NCBI GenBank assembly: GCA_051453625.1
Contig: JBOZIK010000001.1
Span: 36,082,080-36,131,835 of the forward strand
Length of the DNA stretch: 49,756 nucleotides
Direction of reading: 5' to 3'
Source of the DNA: Welwitschia mirabilis
Taxonomy: Eukaryota > Gnetophyta > Gnetopsida > Welwitschiales
In this document: positions 33,741 to 43,048 of the stretch, piece after piece
Position numbering within the stretch: the first letter of the stretch is position 1
How the letters are laid out: each line of letters begins with the position of its first letter
Translations under genes and position numbers: made by a program
The notes under the pieces: model-generated
What the model was told of the DNA's origin: nothing
Seen by the model: only the letters and a program-made list of their open reading frames with translations
Database searches by the model: none

Positions 33741-34613
33741 TAAAATGAGCATGCTTGGGAGCTCAATTTTTTCTTAAGCTTGTAGATTAAATAGCTTAAG
33801 AATGGTATTTTTCTTAGTTAATTGAAGTATGTCAAGAAGCTTCTAAAGAAGTAGAAACTCAATCAAGTGAAATAGATTTACACTCTGATGTTCACATCCA
33901 TAAAAATGAGCAAGGTGAATCAAGTAAACCTATAAATTAGTTCATGTATCACGGTATGATTGGTAGTTTATTATATTTAATATTTAGTAAACTTGATATT
34001 GCATTTAGTATTGGCATATGTGCTTGATATTAATCAAATCCTAAGGTATCTCATCTCTCTTTAGTCAAAAGAATTTTTTGATATCTTAAACATACAAGCA
34101 ATTTTAGTATTTGGTTTTTTAAATATACCTCACTTGATCTAGTTGAATATAGTGATGCAGATTGGATTGGATGCATACATGATAGGAAAAGTACAAGTAA
34201 AGCATGTTACTTTCTTGGGAATTATCTTGTGACTTGGACTTCCAAGAAACAAAGCTCGATATCCCTCTCCATGGCTAAAACTAAGTACATATTCGCTAGA
34301 ACCTACTACACTCAATTGTTATGGATGATACACATCTTACATGATTATAGAGTTAATATGACAAGCATTTAACTCCCTTTTGATAATACTGGCATCATTA
34401 ACATTGTTGAGAACCCTGCGCAGCATTCTAGAACTATGCATATTGACATTAGATATCACTTCATTAGAGAACATGTTCAAAGAGGCATAATCAGGCTTGA
34501 TCATGTATCCACAAATAAATATCTTATCAATTTGTTTACCAACGCTCTTTTAGAAGCAAGATTCAAACTTTTAAAAGTTGAGTTAGGCATAGGAACATGC
34601 CCAACTAAAGTAT
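33741..34613 (+). pseudogene. Copia RT C-terminus and RNase H
   Basis: From about 33943: M-I-G-S-L-L-Y-L, L-D-I-A-F-S-I-G-I-C-A, S-H-L-S-L-V-K-R-I-F, the block joining RT to RNase H in copia polyproteins. RNase H follows with Y-S-D-A-D-W-I-G-C, D-R-K-S-T-S-K, F-L-G-N-Y-L-V-T-W-T-S-K-K-Q and L-S-M-A-K-T-K-Y, where two expected acidic residues near the catalytic Glu are Lys, then R-Y-H-F-I-R-E-H-V and the terminal L-G-I-G-T-C-P-T-K-V. The RT catalytic core (Y-V-D-D region) is missing entirely. This portion is otherwise well preserved, with few stops. Confidence 0.88.
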
Positions 34614-35100
34614 GATTTTTTATGTGTCATCAATACCAAAATGTATACATATTAATCACAAGTTTGATTGCATTAAGAGCATCATTTTTCCACTTTTGGT
34701 GTCTTATGTCATCTTGATTTAGTTTTTGTTCAAACTTATTATTCTTAGCTTCTTGTCAGACCACTCTAACATTCTAGGGATTTAGACGTCTGCACTCTTA
34801 GGATTCCAGACATCTGCACATCTAAGAGTGGGCTTGTAGGCTAAGTGAAGGATGGACATTCACCCTTAAAAGCCTAGATATCTGTGCACCTATGCAGATA
34901 TGAATACATGATTAAAATCATTGAAACCCTCCTCAGTCATCTACCCCTATATAATCAGTCATCCTCCCTTTGTTTTATCTCATCTTGTCGTTTTCTAGTG
35001 CTCCAGCCTCTAGAAGTAAGTGTTCCTCTCTCAATTTATTTTCTTGGTCTTCTTCTTCTTAGATATCTTATATATTTCTCTCTTCTTCTTCATTTCCATC
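34614..35100 (+). other. Spacer between copia RNase H and accessory ORF
   Basis: Noncoding. Holds several copies of the same word seen in the LTR (TAGACGTCTGCAC, CAGACATCTGCAC, TAGATATCTGTGCAC) between about 34785 and 34890. The equivalent stretch after the second RNase H (38396-38883) has the same layout. It is the place where an internal promoter or splice site for the accessory ORF would lie, but none can be shown. Confidence 0.55.
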
Positions 35101-36127
35101 ATGCCAAGGCAAAAGATTCCAATTTCAAGAAAGAATAGAGGCAAAGATAACAAAGGAGAGTTAGTTTTTTTGACTCCTAGGGCAAAGGTGATGTGGACTT
35201 AAAGTTTTAATAAGAAGCCTCTTACTCTAAAGAGGGTTATTCTGCATGATACATTCAAGCATTATTTTAATATTTTGCCTAGGGTTTAAAGAGTTAGGTT
35301 GGACATACATTCTAAACCCTCATACTCATGATCTGGTAAATTTAGTTGACATGTTTTACTATAATGATTCTTATTAGTATAAGCAAAATCAGTTTGTATC
35401 AAATTTGTATGGTATTGATATTGAGATTGATTCTAAAATGATTTCCAATACTACTACATTTCCACTAGACTATGTAGAATATGTGCACATTACTTCAGTT
35501 TCAATTTTAGATAGTTTAGTTTCCAGAGATGAACTCAATGAATTTTTGTGTGAAAGACAAGAGGGATGGAGAACTACCATTCTGACTCAAATTTTGAGGC
35601 AAATTTACAAGGTACTTTTTCACATCATCTTCAACAATATCATTCCAAAGCTTGGCCACATGGATGAAGTGTCTGTTATGTATGTGTATGTCATGTATTA
35701 TTCTGCTCAAAGTATCTAAATTAACTTACCTTAGTTGATTTTGTAAAACATGACTTCCTACACATCTATGAGTTTAGTAGCACTACCATACAGAGGTCTC
35801 ATTACTAAGATGTATCATGATCAGGTAGCTCTACCAAAAGTCAAAGATGAAATTCTAAAACTGCTAAAGCCATTTGATAAATCCTCACTTATCCGAATGA
35901 AAATTATTGAAGGCTCTCCTGTAGCTCCACCTTCTTCTCCATCTAGGCAATTCAAGCACATACGACCTAGTGAGTCTTTAACAGGTACCTCCTCAACTAA
36001 AAAATAGCTCAAATGGATTTCATCTCATCTATCCAAGATAAAGAAGGCTCTTATTGATTTTGGATTGGAGGTGGCATTCACCTCTTGTAGTAGTAGTAGA
36101 AGTGGTAACATGATGGAATCTGGCTAA
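35101..36127 (+). pseudogene. Copia accessory ORF, copy 1
   Basis: ATG at 35101 starts a basic N-terminus (M-P-R-Q-K-I-P-I-S-R-K), followed by F-K-H-Y-F-N-I-L-P-R, N-L-Y-G-I-D-I-E-I, D-E-L-N-E, I-I-P-K-L-G-H-M-D-E-V and a block with M-Y-Y, L-P-Y-R-G-L-I-T-K-M (about 35785). The end is Ser/Pro-rich (A-P-P-S-S-P-S), then W-I-S-S-H-L-S-K-I-K-K-A-L-I-D-F-G-L and a stop at 36125-36127. Copies 2 and 3 preserve all blocks. The layout resembles the 'putative plant transposon protein' domain (Pfam PF20167, from memory) rather than a viral envelope: I see no signal peptide or transmembrane helix. At least two frameshifts and several stops break it. Confidence 0.7.
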
Positions 36128-36559
36128 ATATGTCTTTAAACTCTCTTTCATATTTCTTCTTCTAATCTTATCTCTCTTATATCTTTTTTTATTCTCTACT
36201 ATGTTTGTGTCTATGTTAGTCCATTTGCTCTTGCTCTTATATACAGTAAACTATGATGAGTATGTAATTCATCTTTTTAATTAATGGTAAATATAATGTC
36301 TATTATTTTCATATATCTTTTTATTTTGTTCACATGATTTTCACGGGTATTGTGGTATATCTTTTATTTGATTTTTCCTTTCAGAATCAATGATGCCAAA
36401 AGGGGGAGTAATAATATCTAATATATGATAGATTTATCATTTAAATTTTTATCAAATAGGAATATCAAACTTAGGGGGAGCTACTATACATCTCAGGGGG
36501 AAGTTATTTTGAAAAGGCCCTTCAGACATTGGATTTATCATCATTGAAAAGGAGGAAAT
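36128..36559 (+). other. Copia 3' UTR with polypurine tracts
   Basis: GATGCCAAAAGGGGGAG (36392-36408), AGGGGGAG near 36473 and GAAAAGGAGGAAAT just before L2 are purine runs of the kind that prime plus-strand synthesis. The last one directly abuts the LTR. The same series precedes L3 (AAAGGGGGA near 41231 to AAAAAAGGTGACAT at 41386). Confidence 0.7.
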
Positions 36560-37426
36560 TATAAGTAGAAGGTTTCAATGATGCTAATAGTCATAAGAAT
36601 CAAGTGATAAGATGACAATATCTCATCTCAGTTGAGTTAAGAAGCTATCTTTTGCATGTGGATGTCCCCACTTAAAACTAGGTAGACATTCTCTCTTCTT
36701 ATGGTAAAAATGTATCCATGATAGGTATCAGGCTTAGACTTCCCCACTCAAATAGGATATATGTCTCCTCTCCTTGTGGTAAATATGACTGTTAGTTCTC
36801 AGGTTGAACATCCCCACTCCAAATAACCCAGACATCCCCCTTGCATTTAGTTATTCCCTTAGTCTTCACCTATGGTAGGTATGAATCTCTACTTCTTTCT
36901 AGGGTGGCATTCCCATACTTTCAGTAGTGTGCATGTCTACACTACTTTGAGGATAGACGTCCATCTCCTAGGAGTGAGAATGTCCCAATCTTTTAAGGCA
37001 GATATCCCCTCTTTCAACCGCCAGAAAAATGGTCATCTACAGGTGAACATGTGGTGGTTTTCAATAGCTATTTTCTTCTAGCGCACTATTCAATTGTGTT
37101 GAAAATACAAATTTATTTGAAATCTCAGTTTACCATGTTTTGCAATTATCATTATAGGTTTTCTTTTAATAGCTATTTTTCCCTTCTCTTTAAAAGGGTT
37201 AAAATCTACTTTGTTTAGGATTACACACATATACGATTCTGTGAATTGAACTCAAAATTGATCTTTGATGATCTTTGTAATTTGTGATCCTACCTTGTGT
37301 GATCATTTTAATTAGCTCTTACACTATTTCATCCATGCTTGAGGTATAATCTGATTTTCTATCTCTTTCCTATGATTGAGTCTTAGCCTTCAAAAGACTC
37401 CAAGTGTAAAAGGTTGATGATTATCA
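36560..37426 (+). repeat. Copia LTR L2 (truncated, interrupted)
   Basis: Starts TATAAGTAGAAGGTTTC (TG mutated to TA) and follows L1 and L3 to GTTGATGATTATCA, where it stops at a TG that begins foreign sequence. The last roughly 280 bp of the LTR, including the CA end and primer site, are not found on the right of the insertion; they may lie in the gap at 37899. The three 70-76-bp units are present at about 36661, 36737 and 36807. Confidence 0.85.
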
Positions 37427-37898
37427 TGTTCCAAATTTCATACAATCAAGATTTAAGTACAAAATATTTTGATAAATAAGTTAAAAGAGAATAAGAAATT
37501 TCATAAGGAAAATATTTTATGTTATTAGTTAATAGTCCCATAATTATTATTTTATGCTTTGGCTTATTCATTTAATTACTCATTTTGGAAAATGTCAATG
37601 AGTTGTGGATTTGAATTTGAAATTATTTTGAATAAAGATGCTTAATGTATAGAGTTATTATTTTTAAATATTACCAAAATTACTATCATATCTATGGAAT
37701 ATTTTTGTTGTTGCTAACGTCTCGTAATTTGTTAATTATGATAAGCATAAGTATTATTTATTATACCTAGTGGCCTGGCAAGCTAATGGAATCTCCACCA
37801 TATAACCACCCCCATTTACGACGTTTTGTCTTTATATGCCTATGACTCTTCACATTTCAACAAATCTTAATATAAATAGGACCCTCCTCCTCCTTCTC
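37427..37898 (+). repeat. Nested foreign LTR start with TATA box
   Basis: Begins TGTTCCAAATTTCATAC exactly where L2 breaks. Further on are CTAACGTCTCGTAATTTG and a textbook promoter, TATAAATAGG (37871-37880), followed by CCTCCTCCTCCTTCTC and then the gap. Phrases such as AACGTCTCGTAATTTG recall LTRs of plant chromoviruses (Tekay/Del type). Only the U3 part and the presumed transcription start region are visible, and the rest is hidden by 100 N. Family assignment is tentative. Confidence 0.45.
37871..37880 (+). promoter_or_regulatory. TATA box of the nested LTR
   Basis: TATAAATAGG followed within 10 bases by a CT-rich stretch, the usual layout of a plant core promoter with pyrimidine-rich initiator region. 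It is the best-looking core promoter in the window. Transcription would run into the gap. Confidence 0.5.
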
Positions 37899-37998
37899 NN
37901 NNNNNNNNNNNNNNNNNNNNNNNNNNNNNNNNNNNNNNNNNNNNNNNNNNNNNNNNNNNNNNNNNNNNNNNNNNNNNNNNNNNNNNNNNNNNNNNNNN
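37899..37998. other. Assembly gap (100 N)
   Basis: On the left is a foreign LTR nested in L2; on the right a copia RNase H in mid-domain. The rest of the nested element, the end of L2 and any second copia gag-pol must be missing or collapsed here, so the true distance is probably kilobases. Confidence 0.7.
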
Positions 37999-38395
37999 TG
38001 GGAATTATCTTGTTACTTGAAGTTCTAATAAATAAACCTTGATATTCCTCTTCACAGCTAAAGTTGAGTACATATCTACTAGAGCCTACTGCACTCAATT
38101 GTTATGGATGATGCATACCTTATGCGATTATGGAATTGATATGACAAGTAGTCAACTCTTATGTGATAATACTAGTATCATTAACATTACTAATAACCTT
38201 ATGCAATAATTAAGAACTAAGCGTATTGATATCAGATATCACTTTATTAGAGAACATGTTCAAAGAGGCATAATCAAGCTTGATCATGTATCTATAGATA
38301 AATAGCTTGCTGGCTTGTTTACCAAGCCTCTTTCAAAAGCTAGATTTAATCTTTTAAGAGTTAAGTTGGTCATAAGAACATGCCAAACCAAGGTA
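37999..38395 (+). pseudogene. Second copia RNase H (C-terminal part)
   Basis: Starts in G-N-Y-L-V-T, continues T-A-K-V-E-Y-I (one catalytic-region Glu kept), Q-L-L-W-M-M-H-T-L-C-D-Y-G-I-D-M, D-N-T-S-I-I-N-I, D-I-R-Y-H-F-I-R-E-H-V-Q-R-G-I-I-K and L-F-T-K-P-L-S-K-A-R-F. It is closely similar to 34200-34613 but with different private stops, so it is a separate copy rather than an assembly echo. The upstream part is lost in the gap. Confidence 0.88.
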
Positions 38396-38883
38396 AGATT
38401 TTTCTTTACTATTAATACTAAAATTTATACATATTAATCACAAGTTTTAAGCATATTAAGAGCATCATTTTCCCCTTTCTAGTGTTTTTTTTGTTTTGCT
38501 TTTATTTTGATTTAAGTATATCATTCTTTTCTTGTTGTTAAACCTCCTTTATACTCTAAGGATTCAGTTATCTACTTCCTTAGAAGGCAAGACGTCCATC
38601 CACTTGAGAGTGGGTTTGCAAGCCAAGTGAATGCCAAATGTTCACCCTTAAAAGGCCAGATGTTCATGCATCTATGTGGATGTGAATCCACATTTTAACT
38701 CAGTAAAAGCCTCCTCACTCATCTACCTCTATATAATCAATAATCCCCACATTTCTTTTATCTTATCTTTTTATTTTCCAATGCTTTAAACTCCAGAAAT
38801 AAGTGTTCCTCTCTTAGTTTATTTTCTTGTTCTTTTCTCTTTTTGATAGCTTGTATCTTTTTCTCTTCTTCTTCATTTCCATT
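38396..38883 (+). other. Spacer after second copia RNase H
   Basis: Matches 34614-35100 in order and spacing, including ATCACAAGTTT near 38438, the GACGTCCATCCAC word near 38590 and the CTCTCTTAGTTTATTTTCTTG stretch before the accessory ORF. No gene. Confidence 0.6.
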
Positions 38884-39864
38884 ATGCCAAGGTAGAAGAT
38901 TCTATTTTCAAGAACGTATAGAGGAAAAAAAGGAGAGCTAGTTTTTGTAACTCCTAGGACAAAGGCAATGTAGACTCAAAGTTTCAACAAGAAGCCTCTT
39001 ACTCTAGAGAAGGTTACTTTGCATGACTCTTTCAGGCATTATTTCAATATTTTGCCTAGGTTAGAAGAGTTAGGTTAGACATACATTATAAATGCTCATA
39101 GTCGTGCTTTAAAAAATTTAGTTTGCATGATTTATTATAATGATTCTTATCAATGTAAGCAAATTTGGTTTGTACAAATTTATATGGTATTGATATTGAG
39201 ATTAATACTAAAATGATTTCCGATGATAGTGGGTTTCCACTAGACTGTGTAGAATATGTACACATTACTTCAGTTTCAGTTTTAGATAATTTAGTTTCCA
39301 AAAATGAACTTAATAAATTTTATATAAAAGGTAAAAGAAATAAAGAACTATCATTTCCACTTGTATTTAAGGCCAACATACTCTTTCATATCCTCTTTAA
39401 CAATCTCATTCCATAGCTTGACCACATGGATGAATTGTCTCCTCTGTGTGCATATGTCATGTATTGTTATGCTCAAATTATTTAACTTAACTCACCTCAG
39501 TTGATCTTGAAAAATAGGACTTCTTATACATTGATGAGTTCATCAGCATTACCATATGGAGGTTTCATCACTCGTATGTATCATAACTAGGCAGCTCTAC
39601 TGAAAGTCAAAGATAAAATTCTAAAACTTCCAAAGCCATTTGATGAGTCTTCTCTTATCTGGATGAAAATTATAAAAGGAACCATTCCTATAGCTCTACC
39701 TTCTTCTCCTGCTAAGAGATTCAAGCACATGTAACCTAGTGAGTCTTCTAGGGGTACCTCAACAACCAATAAGTGGCTTAAATGAATTTCATCTCAACTA
39801 TCTAAGATAAAGAAGGCTCTTGTTGATTTTGGATTAGAGGTGGCATCCACCTCTTGTAGTAGTA
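38884..39864 (+). pseudogene. Copia accessory ORF, copy 2
   Basis: ATG at 38884 begins M-P-R, followed at once by a TAG stop. The same blocks as copy 1 follow: F-R-H-Y-F-N-I-L-P-R, N/F-Y-G-I-D-I-E-I, F-P-L-D-C-V-E-Y-V-H-I-T-S-V, L-P-Y-G-G-F-I-T-R-M (about 39555), then the Pro/Ser stretch and W-I-S-S-Q-L-S-K-I-K-K-A-L-V-D-F-G-L. It is cut by the gap a few codons before the expected stop. Antisense frames here (for example 39086-39301 and 39587-39769) are shadows. Confidence 0.7.
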
Positions 39865-39964
39865 NNNNNNNNNNNNNNNNNNNNNNNNNNNNNNNNNNNN
39901 NNNNNNNNNNNNNNNNNNNNNNNNNNNNNNNNNNNNNNNNNNNNNNNNNNNNNNNNNNNNNNNN
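39865..39964. other. Assembly gap (100 N) between two accessory ORFs
   Basis: The left edge is the C-terminus of accessory ORF copy 2 and the right edge the N-terminus of copy 3. Either the ORF is truly tandem or the assembler joined two element copies and left out LTR and gag-pol sequence between them. Confidence 0.75.
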
Positions 39965-40986
39965 AAGTAGAGGATTCTACTTTCACGAAAGTACAGAGGC
40001 AAAGATAAGGAATGAGAGCTAGTTTTTGTGACTCCTAGGGCAAAGGCTATGTGGACTTAAAGTTTTAATAAAAAGCCTTTTACTCTAGAGAGGGTTATTC
40101 AACATGATAATTTCAAGAATTATTTCAATATTTTGCTTAGGGTAGAAGAGTTAGATTGAACATATACTCTCAACACTCATGTTTATGCTGTCATAAATTT
40201 AGTTTGCATGTTTTACTATAGTGGTTCTTATCAGTGTGAGCAGAATCAATTTGTATTAAATTTGTATGGTATTGATATTGATATTAAACTTAAAATAATT
40301 TCTAATGCTACTAGGTTTTCACTAGACTGTGTAGAATATGTGCGTATTACTTTAGTTTTAGTATTAGATAGTCTAGTTTTAAGAGATAAACTCAACGAGG
40401 TTTTTTATGAAAGACAAGAGGCATGGAGAACAACCATTTCCACTCACATTTTAAATTTAATATACAAGGTACCTTTTCATATTATTTCTAGCAATCTTAT
40501 TCCAAAGCTCAACCACATGGATGAAGTATCCCCTCTGAGTGTGTATGTCATGTATTATTATGCTCAAAGTATCCAACTCAACTTACTTTAATTGATTTTA
40601 TAAAAATAATTGGCTAAACATCAATGAGTCAAGCAGCATTACCATATGGCAGTCTCATTACTAAAACATGTTATGGCTAGGCAACTCTATCAAAACTAAA
40701 AGATGAAATTTTGAAACTGCCAAAGCCATTTGATAAGTCCTAACTTATCCAAATGAAAATTTTATAAGGCCCCACTCTTGTAGCTCTACCTTCTTCTCCT
40801 ACCAAATGGTTCAAGTGCATGTGGCATGGTGAGTCTTCAAGGGGTACCTCATCAACTAAAAAATGGCTTAAATGGATTTATTCTCAGCCATATAAGATAA
40901 AAAAGGCACTCATTGATTTTGGATTGGAGGTGGCATCCACCTCTTATAGGAGCAGTAGCAGTGATCACATGATGAAATCCAACTAA
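39965..40986 (+). pseudogene. Copia accessory ORF, copy 3
   Basis: Enters from the gap just after the start region and runs through F-K-N-Y-F-N-I-L, N-L-Y-G-I-D-I-D-I, F-S-L-D-C-V-E-Y-V, I-I-S-S-N-L-I-P-K-L-N-H-M-D-E-V, V-Y-V-M-Y-Y-Y-A-Q-S-I-Q-L-N-L (open from 40208 to 40591) and L-P-Y-G-S-L-I-T-K, ending K-S-N and TAA at 40984-40986. It is the least damaged of the three. Conserved positions across all copies are I-P-K-x-x-H-M-D-E-V and L-P-Y-x-x-L-I-T-K. It directly precedes the polypurine region and L3. Confidence 0.72.
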
Positions 40987-41398
40987 ATATGTCTTCAAAC
41001 TCTTTTCCTCATTTCTTCTTCTAGTCTTATCTCTCCTGTACCTTTTTGTTCTCTATTATGCTTATGTATGTATTAGTCTGTTTGCTCTCACTCTTATGTA
41101 CATCAAACTATGATGAATATGTAAACCATCTTTTGATTAATAGTTAATATAGTACCATTATTTTTGTTCACATTCTTTTCACAAGTATTGTGTCATATTT
41201 TTTTATTTTTTTTTATAATTAACGATACCAAAGGGGGATTAATTCTTGTAAATCTATATCACATATTATAGCTTTATCATTTCAATTTCATCACACAGGG
41301 ATGTCAAAGTCAAGGGGAGCTAGTCTACATCTTAAGGGGAGGTTATCTTGAAGAGTCCCTTTAAACATTGGATTTATCATCATTAAAAAAGGTGACAT
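40987..41398 (+). other. 3' UTR and polypurine tracts before L3
   Basis: Aligns with 36128-36559. Purine runs include CCAAAGGGGGATTA near 41230 and AAAAAAGGTGACA immediately before the LTR. Confidence 0.65.
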
Positions 41399-42518
41399 TA
41401 TAAGTATAAGGTTTTAATAATGCTAAAAATCATAAGAATCAAGTAATAAAATGCAATTACTAGTTACAATTATGTTAAGAAGCTAACTTTTGCATGTGGA
41501 TGTCCCCACTCAAAACAAGGTGTATGTCCTCTCTTATTTCTGAAAAAATACATTTGTAGATCTCAGGCCCAGATGTCCCCACTCAAATAGGGTGGAAGTT
41601 CCCTCTTCTTGTGGGAAACATGACTGTCAGTTCTCAGATGCAGATGTTCCCATTTCAAATAGCTAAATGTTCCCCCTCTATTCAGTTTTTTTCTTAGTTT
41701 GCACTTGTGGTAGGTGTGAACATCTGCTTCTTTCTAGGACAAACATCCCAACACTCCCAGTAGTATGAAAATCTTCCCCTTAAAAGTGAGAACATTTCCA
41801 ATTATTAAGGCAGACATCCTCTCTTTGAAAATTTTAAAAAATGATTGGCTACAGGAAAATGCATGACAATTTTCAATGGCTATTTTCTTCTAGTGTACCT
41901 CTCAATTATGTTGGAAATATAAATTTATTTGAAATATCAAATTATCATGCCTTGGAATCATCATTTAGGGTTTACCTTTAATAGCTATTTTTCCCTTCTC
42001 TTTAAAAGGGCTAAAATCTTTTTTATTGGGGTTACACATATATACAATTTTGTGAAGTAAACTCAAACTAATCTTTGGCGATCTCTCTATAATTTGTGAT
42101 CCTACCTTATGTGATTCTTTTATTTAGATCTTACACTATTTCATATGTGCTTGAGGTACAATTCAATTTTCTCTCTTTTTCTTATGATTGAGTCTAAACC
42201 TTTGAAAAACTCCAAGTGTGAAAGATTGATGATAAGCCTAGAAAATAATCACTATTGTATAAGGGGTTGATAATCAGCCAAAAAATCATTAGTTTAAGAA
42301 TGATAAGGAAACTGGGGAAGATGACATCATTGTCTCTTCTTAAAGAGTGGAGTAGGCACATTATTGAACCACTATAAATCTTATGGGATGATTATTTTTT
42401 CTATTTTATAATTTTTTTCAAATATATTTTTCATTTGAAAAGCTGATTAATTTCATTAAATAATAGGTTTTTTATTTAATTTTTATTACTATTCTTATTT
42501 AACCCCCTAGGAATTTCA
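41399..42518 (+). repeat. Copia LTR L3 (3', 1120 bp)
   Basis: Starts TATAAGTATAAGG and ends CCCCCTAGGAATTTCA. Full-length match to L1, including the three tandem units at about 41499, 41572 and 41643. It is followed by CCTTT, the same five bases that precede L1. Confidence 0.88.
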
Positions 42519-42523
42519 CCTTT
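42519..42523 (+). repeat. Target-site duplication CCTTT, right
   Basis: Directly follows the TTTCA end of L3 and equals 30138-30142. Confidence 0.75.
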
Positions 42524-42639
42524 TAAATGATTTAAAAAGCATTAAAAATTTTCTCATTTTGTATCATAAATATTATAACTTTTTATTTAAGGAGGAGAAA
42601 AAGATAATATCAAAGATACAAATACAAAGATAATCAAGA

Positions 42640-43010
42640 AGTAATATAGAAATGTTCCATCATTACATCAAGGTTCATTCTAATCAAGAACTACATGAGA
42701 GGAAGGGTCACTAGAAGAAGGATCAAGAGGATTAGGAAGAATATCCTCTTATTCATCATCAAGGAGTAGATAATCCAAAGTGATTGATCAACTATAGTAA
42801 TAATTAAGAAAAGTAACAATACATTTTAAAGAATTTGCTAAATATTTCTTCAACACTTAACGTTGATGATATAATGTGCATAAATCTTTCTTGATAATAA
42901 TAAGCCTTTTAAAAGAACGATTTAACACCCATTCTAAATAACTAATGTGGAAAGTTTCATCCCATTCTATGCTTGTTTATTATGGAGAGACTAATTTTCT
43001 AAATAGAGAG
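42640..43010 (-). pseudogene. Unidentified coding remnant with acidic Ser-rich end
   Basis: The minus-strand frame from about 42975 reads L-F-R-M-G-V-K-S-F-F, K-A-Y-Y-Y-Q-E-R-F-M-H-I-I-S-S-T, V-E-E-I-F-S-K-F-F-K-M-Y, then after several TAA/TAG stops E-D-I-L-P-N-P-L-D-P-S-S-S-D-P-S-S-H-V. The amphipathic helical part followed by an acidic Pro/Ser tail looks like the C-terminus of a real protein. I do not recognise it. It lies between the copia composite and the copy C LTR, in the DNA both inserted into, so it could be part of an older element or gene. Confidence 0.3.
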
Positions 43011-43048
43011 ACTGATTTTCTAACTAAATAGAATCTAGCTTAGCCTAC

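Larger units (their letters stand above)
30143..42518 (+). mobile_element. Copia (SIRE/Maximus-like) composite with three LTRs
   Basis: Layout: L1 (30143-31286), primer site, gag, protease, integrase, fused RT end plus RNase H, accessory ORF, L2 (36560-37426, broken by a nested foreign LTR), gap, second RNase H, accessory ORF copies 2 and 3 around a gap, L3 (41399-42518). The outer LTRs are flanked by CCTTT on both sides, so the whole block descends from a single insertion. PR-IN-RT-RH order and domain types are Ty1/copia. The gag pattern (L-P-K-C-F-R...L-S-L-E-E-L-x-x-S-L-x-x-Y) and the ORF after pol suggest the SIRE/Maximus lineage. Everything is pseudogenised. Confidence 0.85.

Noticed and set aside
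35516-35710. Antisense open frames in the accessory ORF (also 35821-36012, 39086-39301, 39587-39769, 39802-40002)
   Set aside because: They are shadows of the plus-strand accessory ORF, whose sense frame is conserved in three copies.
35101-36127. Copia accessory ORF as a viral envelope gene
   Set aside because: The position after pol is env-like, but I see no signal peptide, transmembrane helix or Cys pattern; the blocks fit a plant transposon-associated protein better.
29853-37800. Shared phrase GGCCTGGC with CTAATGG near 29858 and 37774 as evidence of one LTR family
   Set aside because: The similarity covers only about 20 bases and the sequences diverge on both sides; too short to connect the two putative LTRs.
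42985-43026. 21-bp direct duplication (GAGAGACTAATTTTCTAAATA and a variant)
   Set aside because: Real but small; such local duplications are common in AT-rich intergenic DNA and nothing suggests function.
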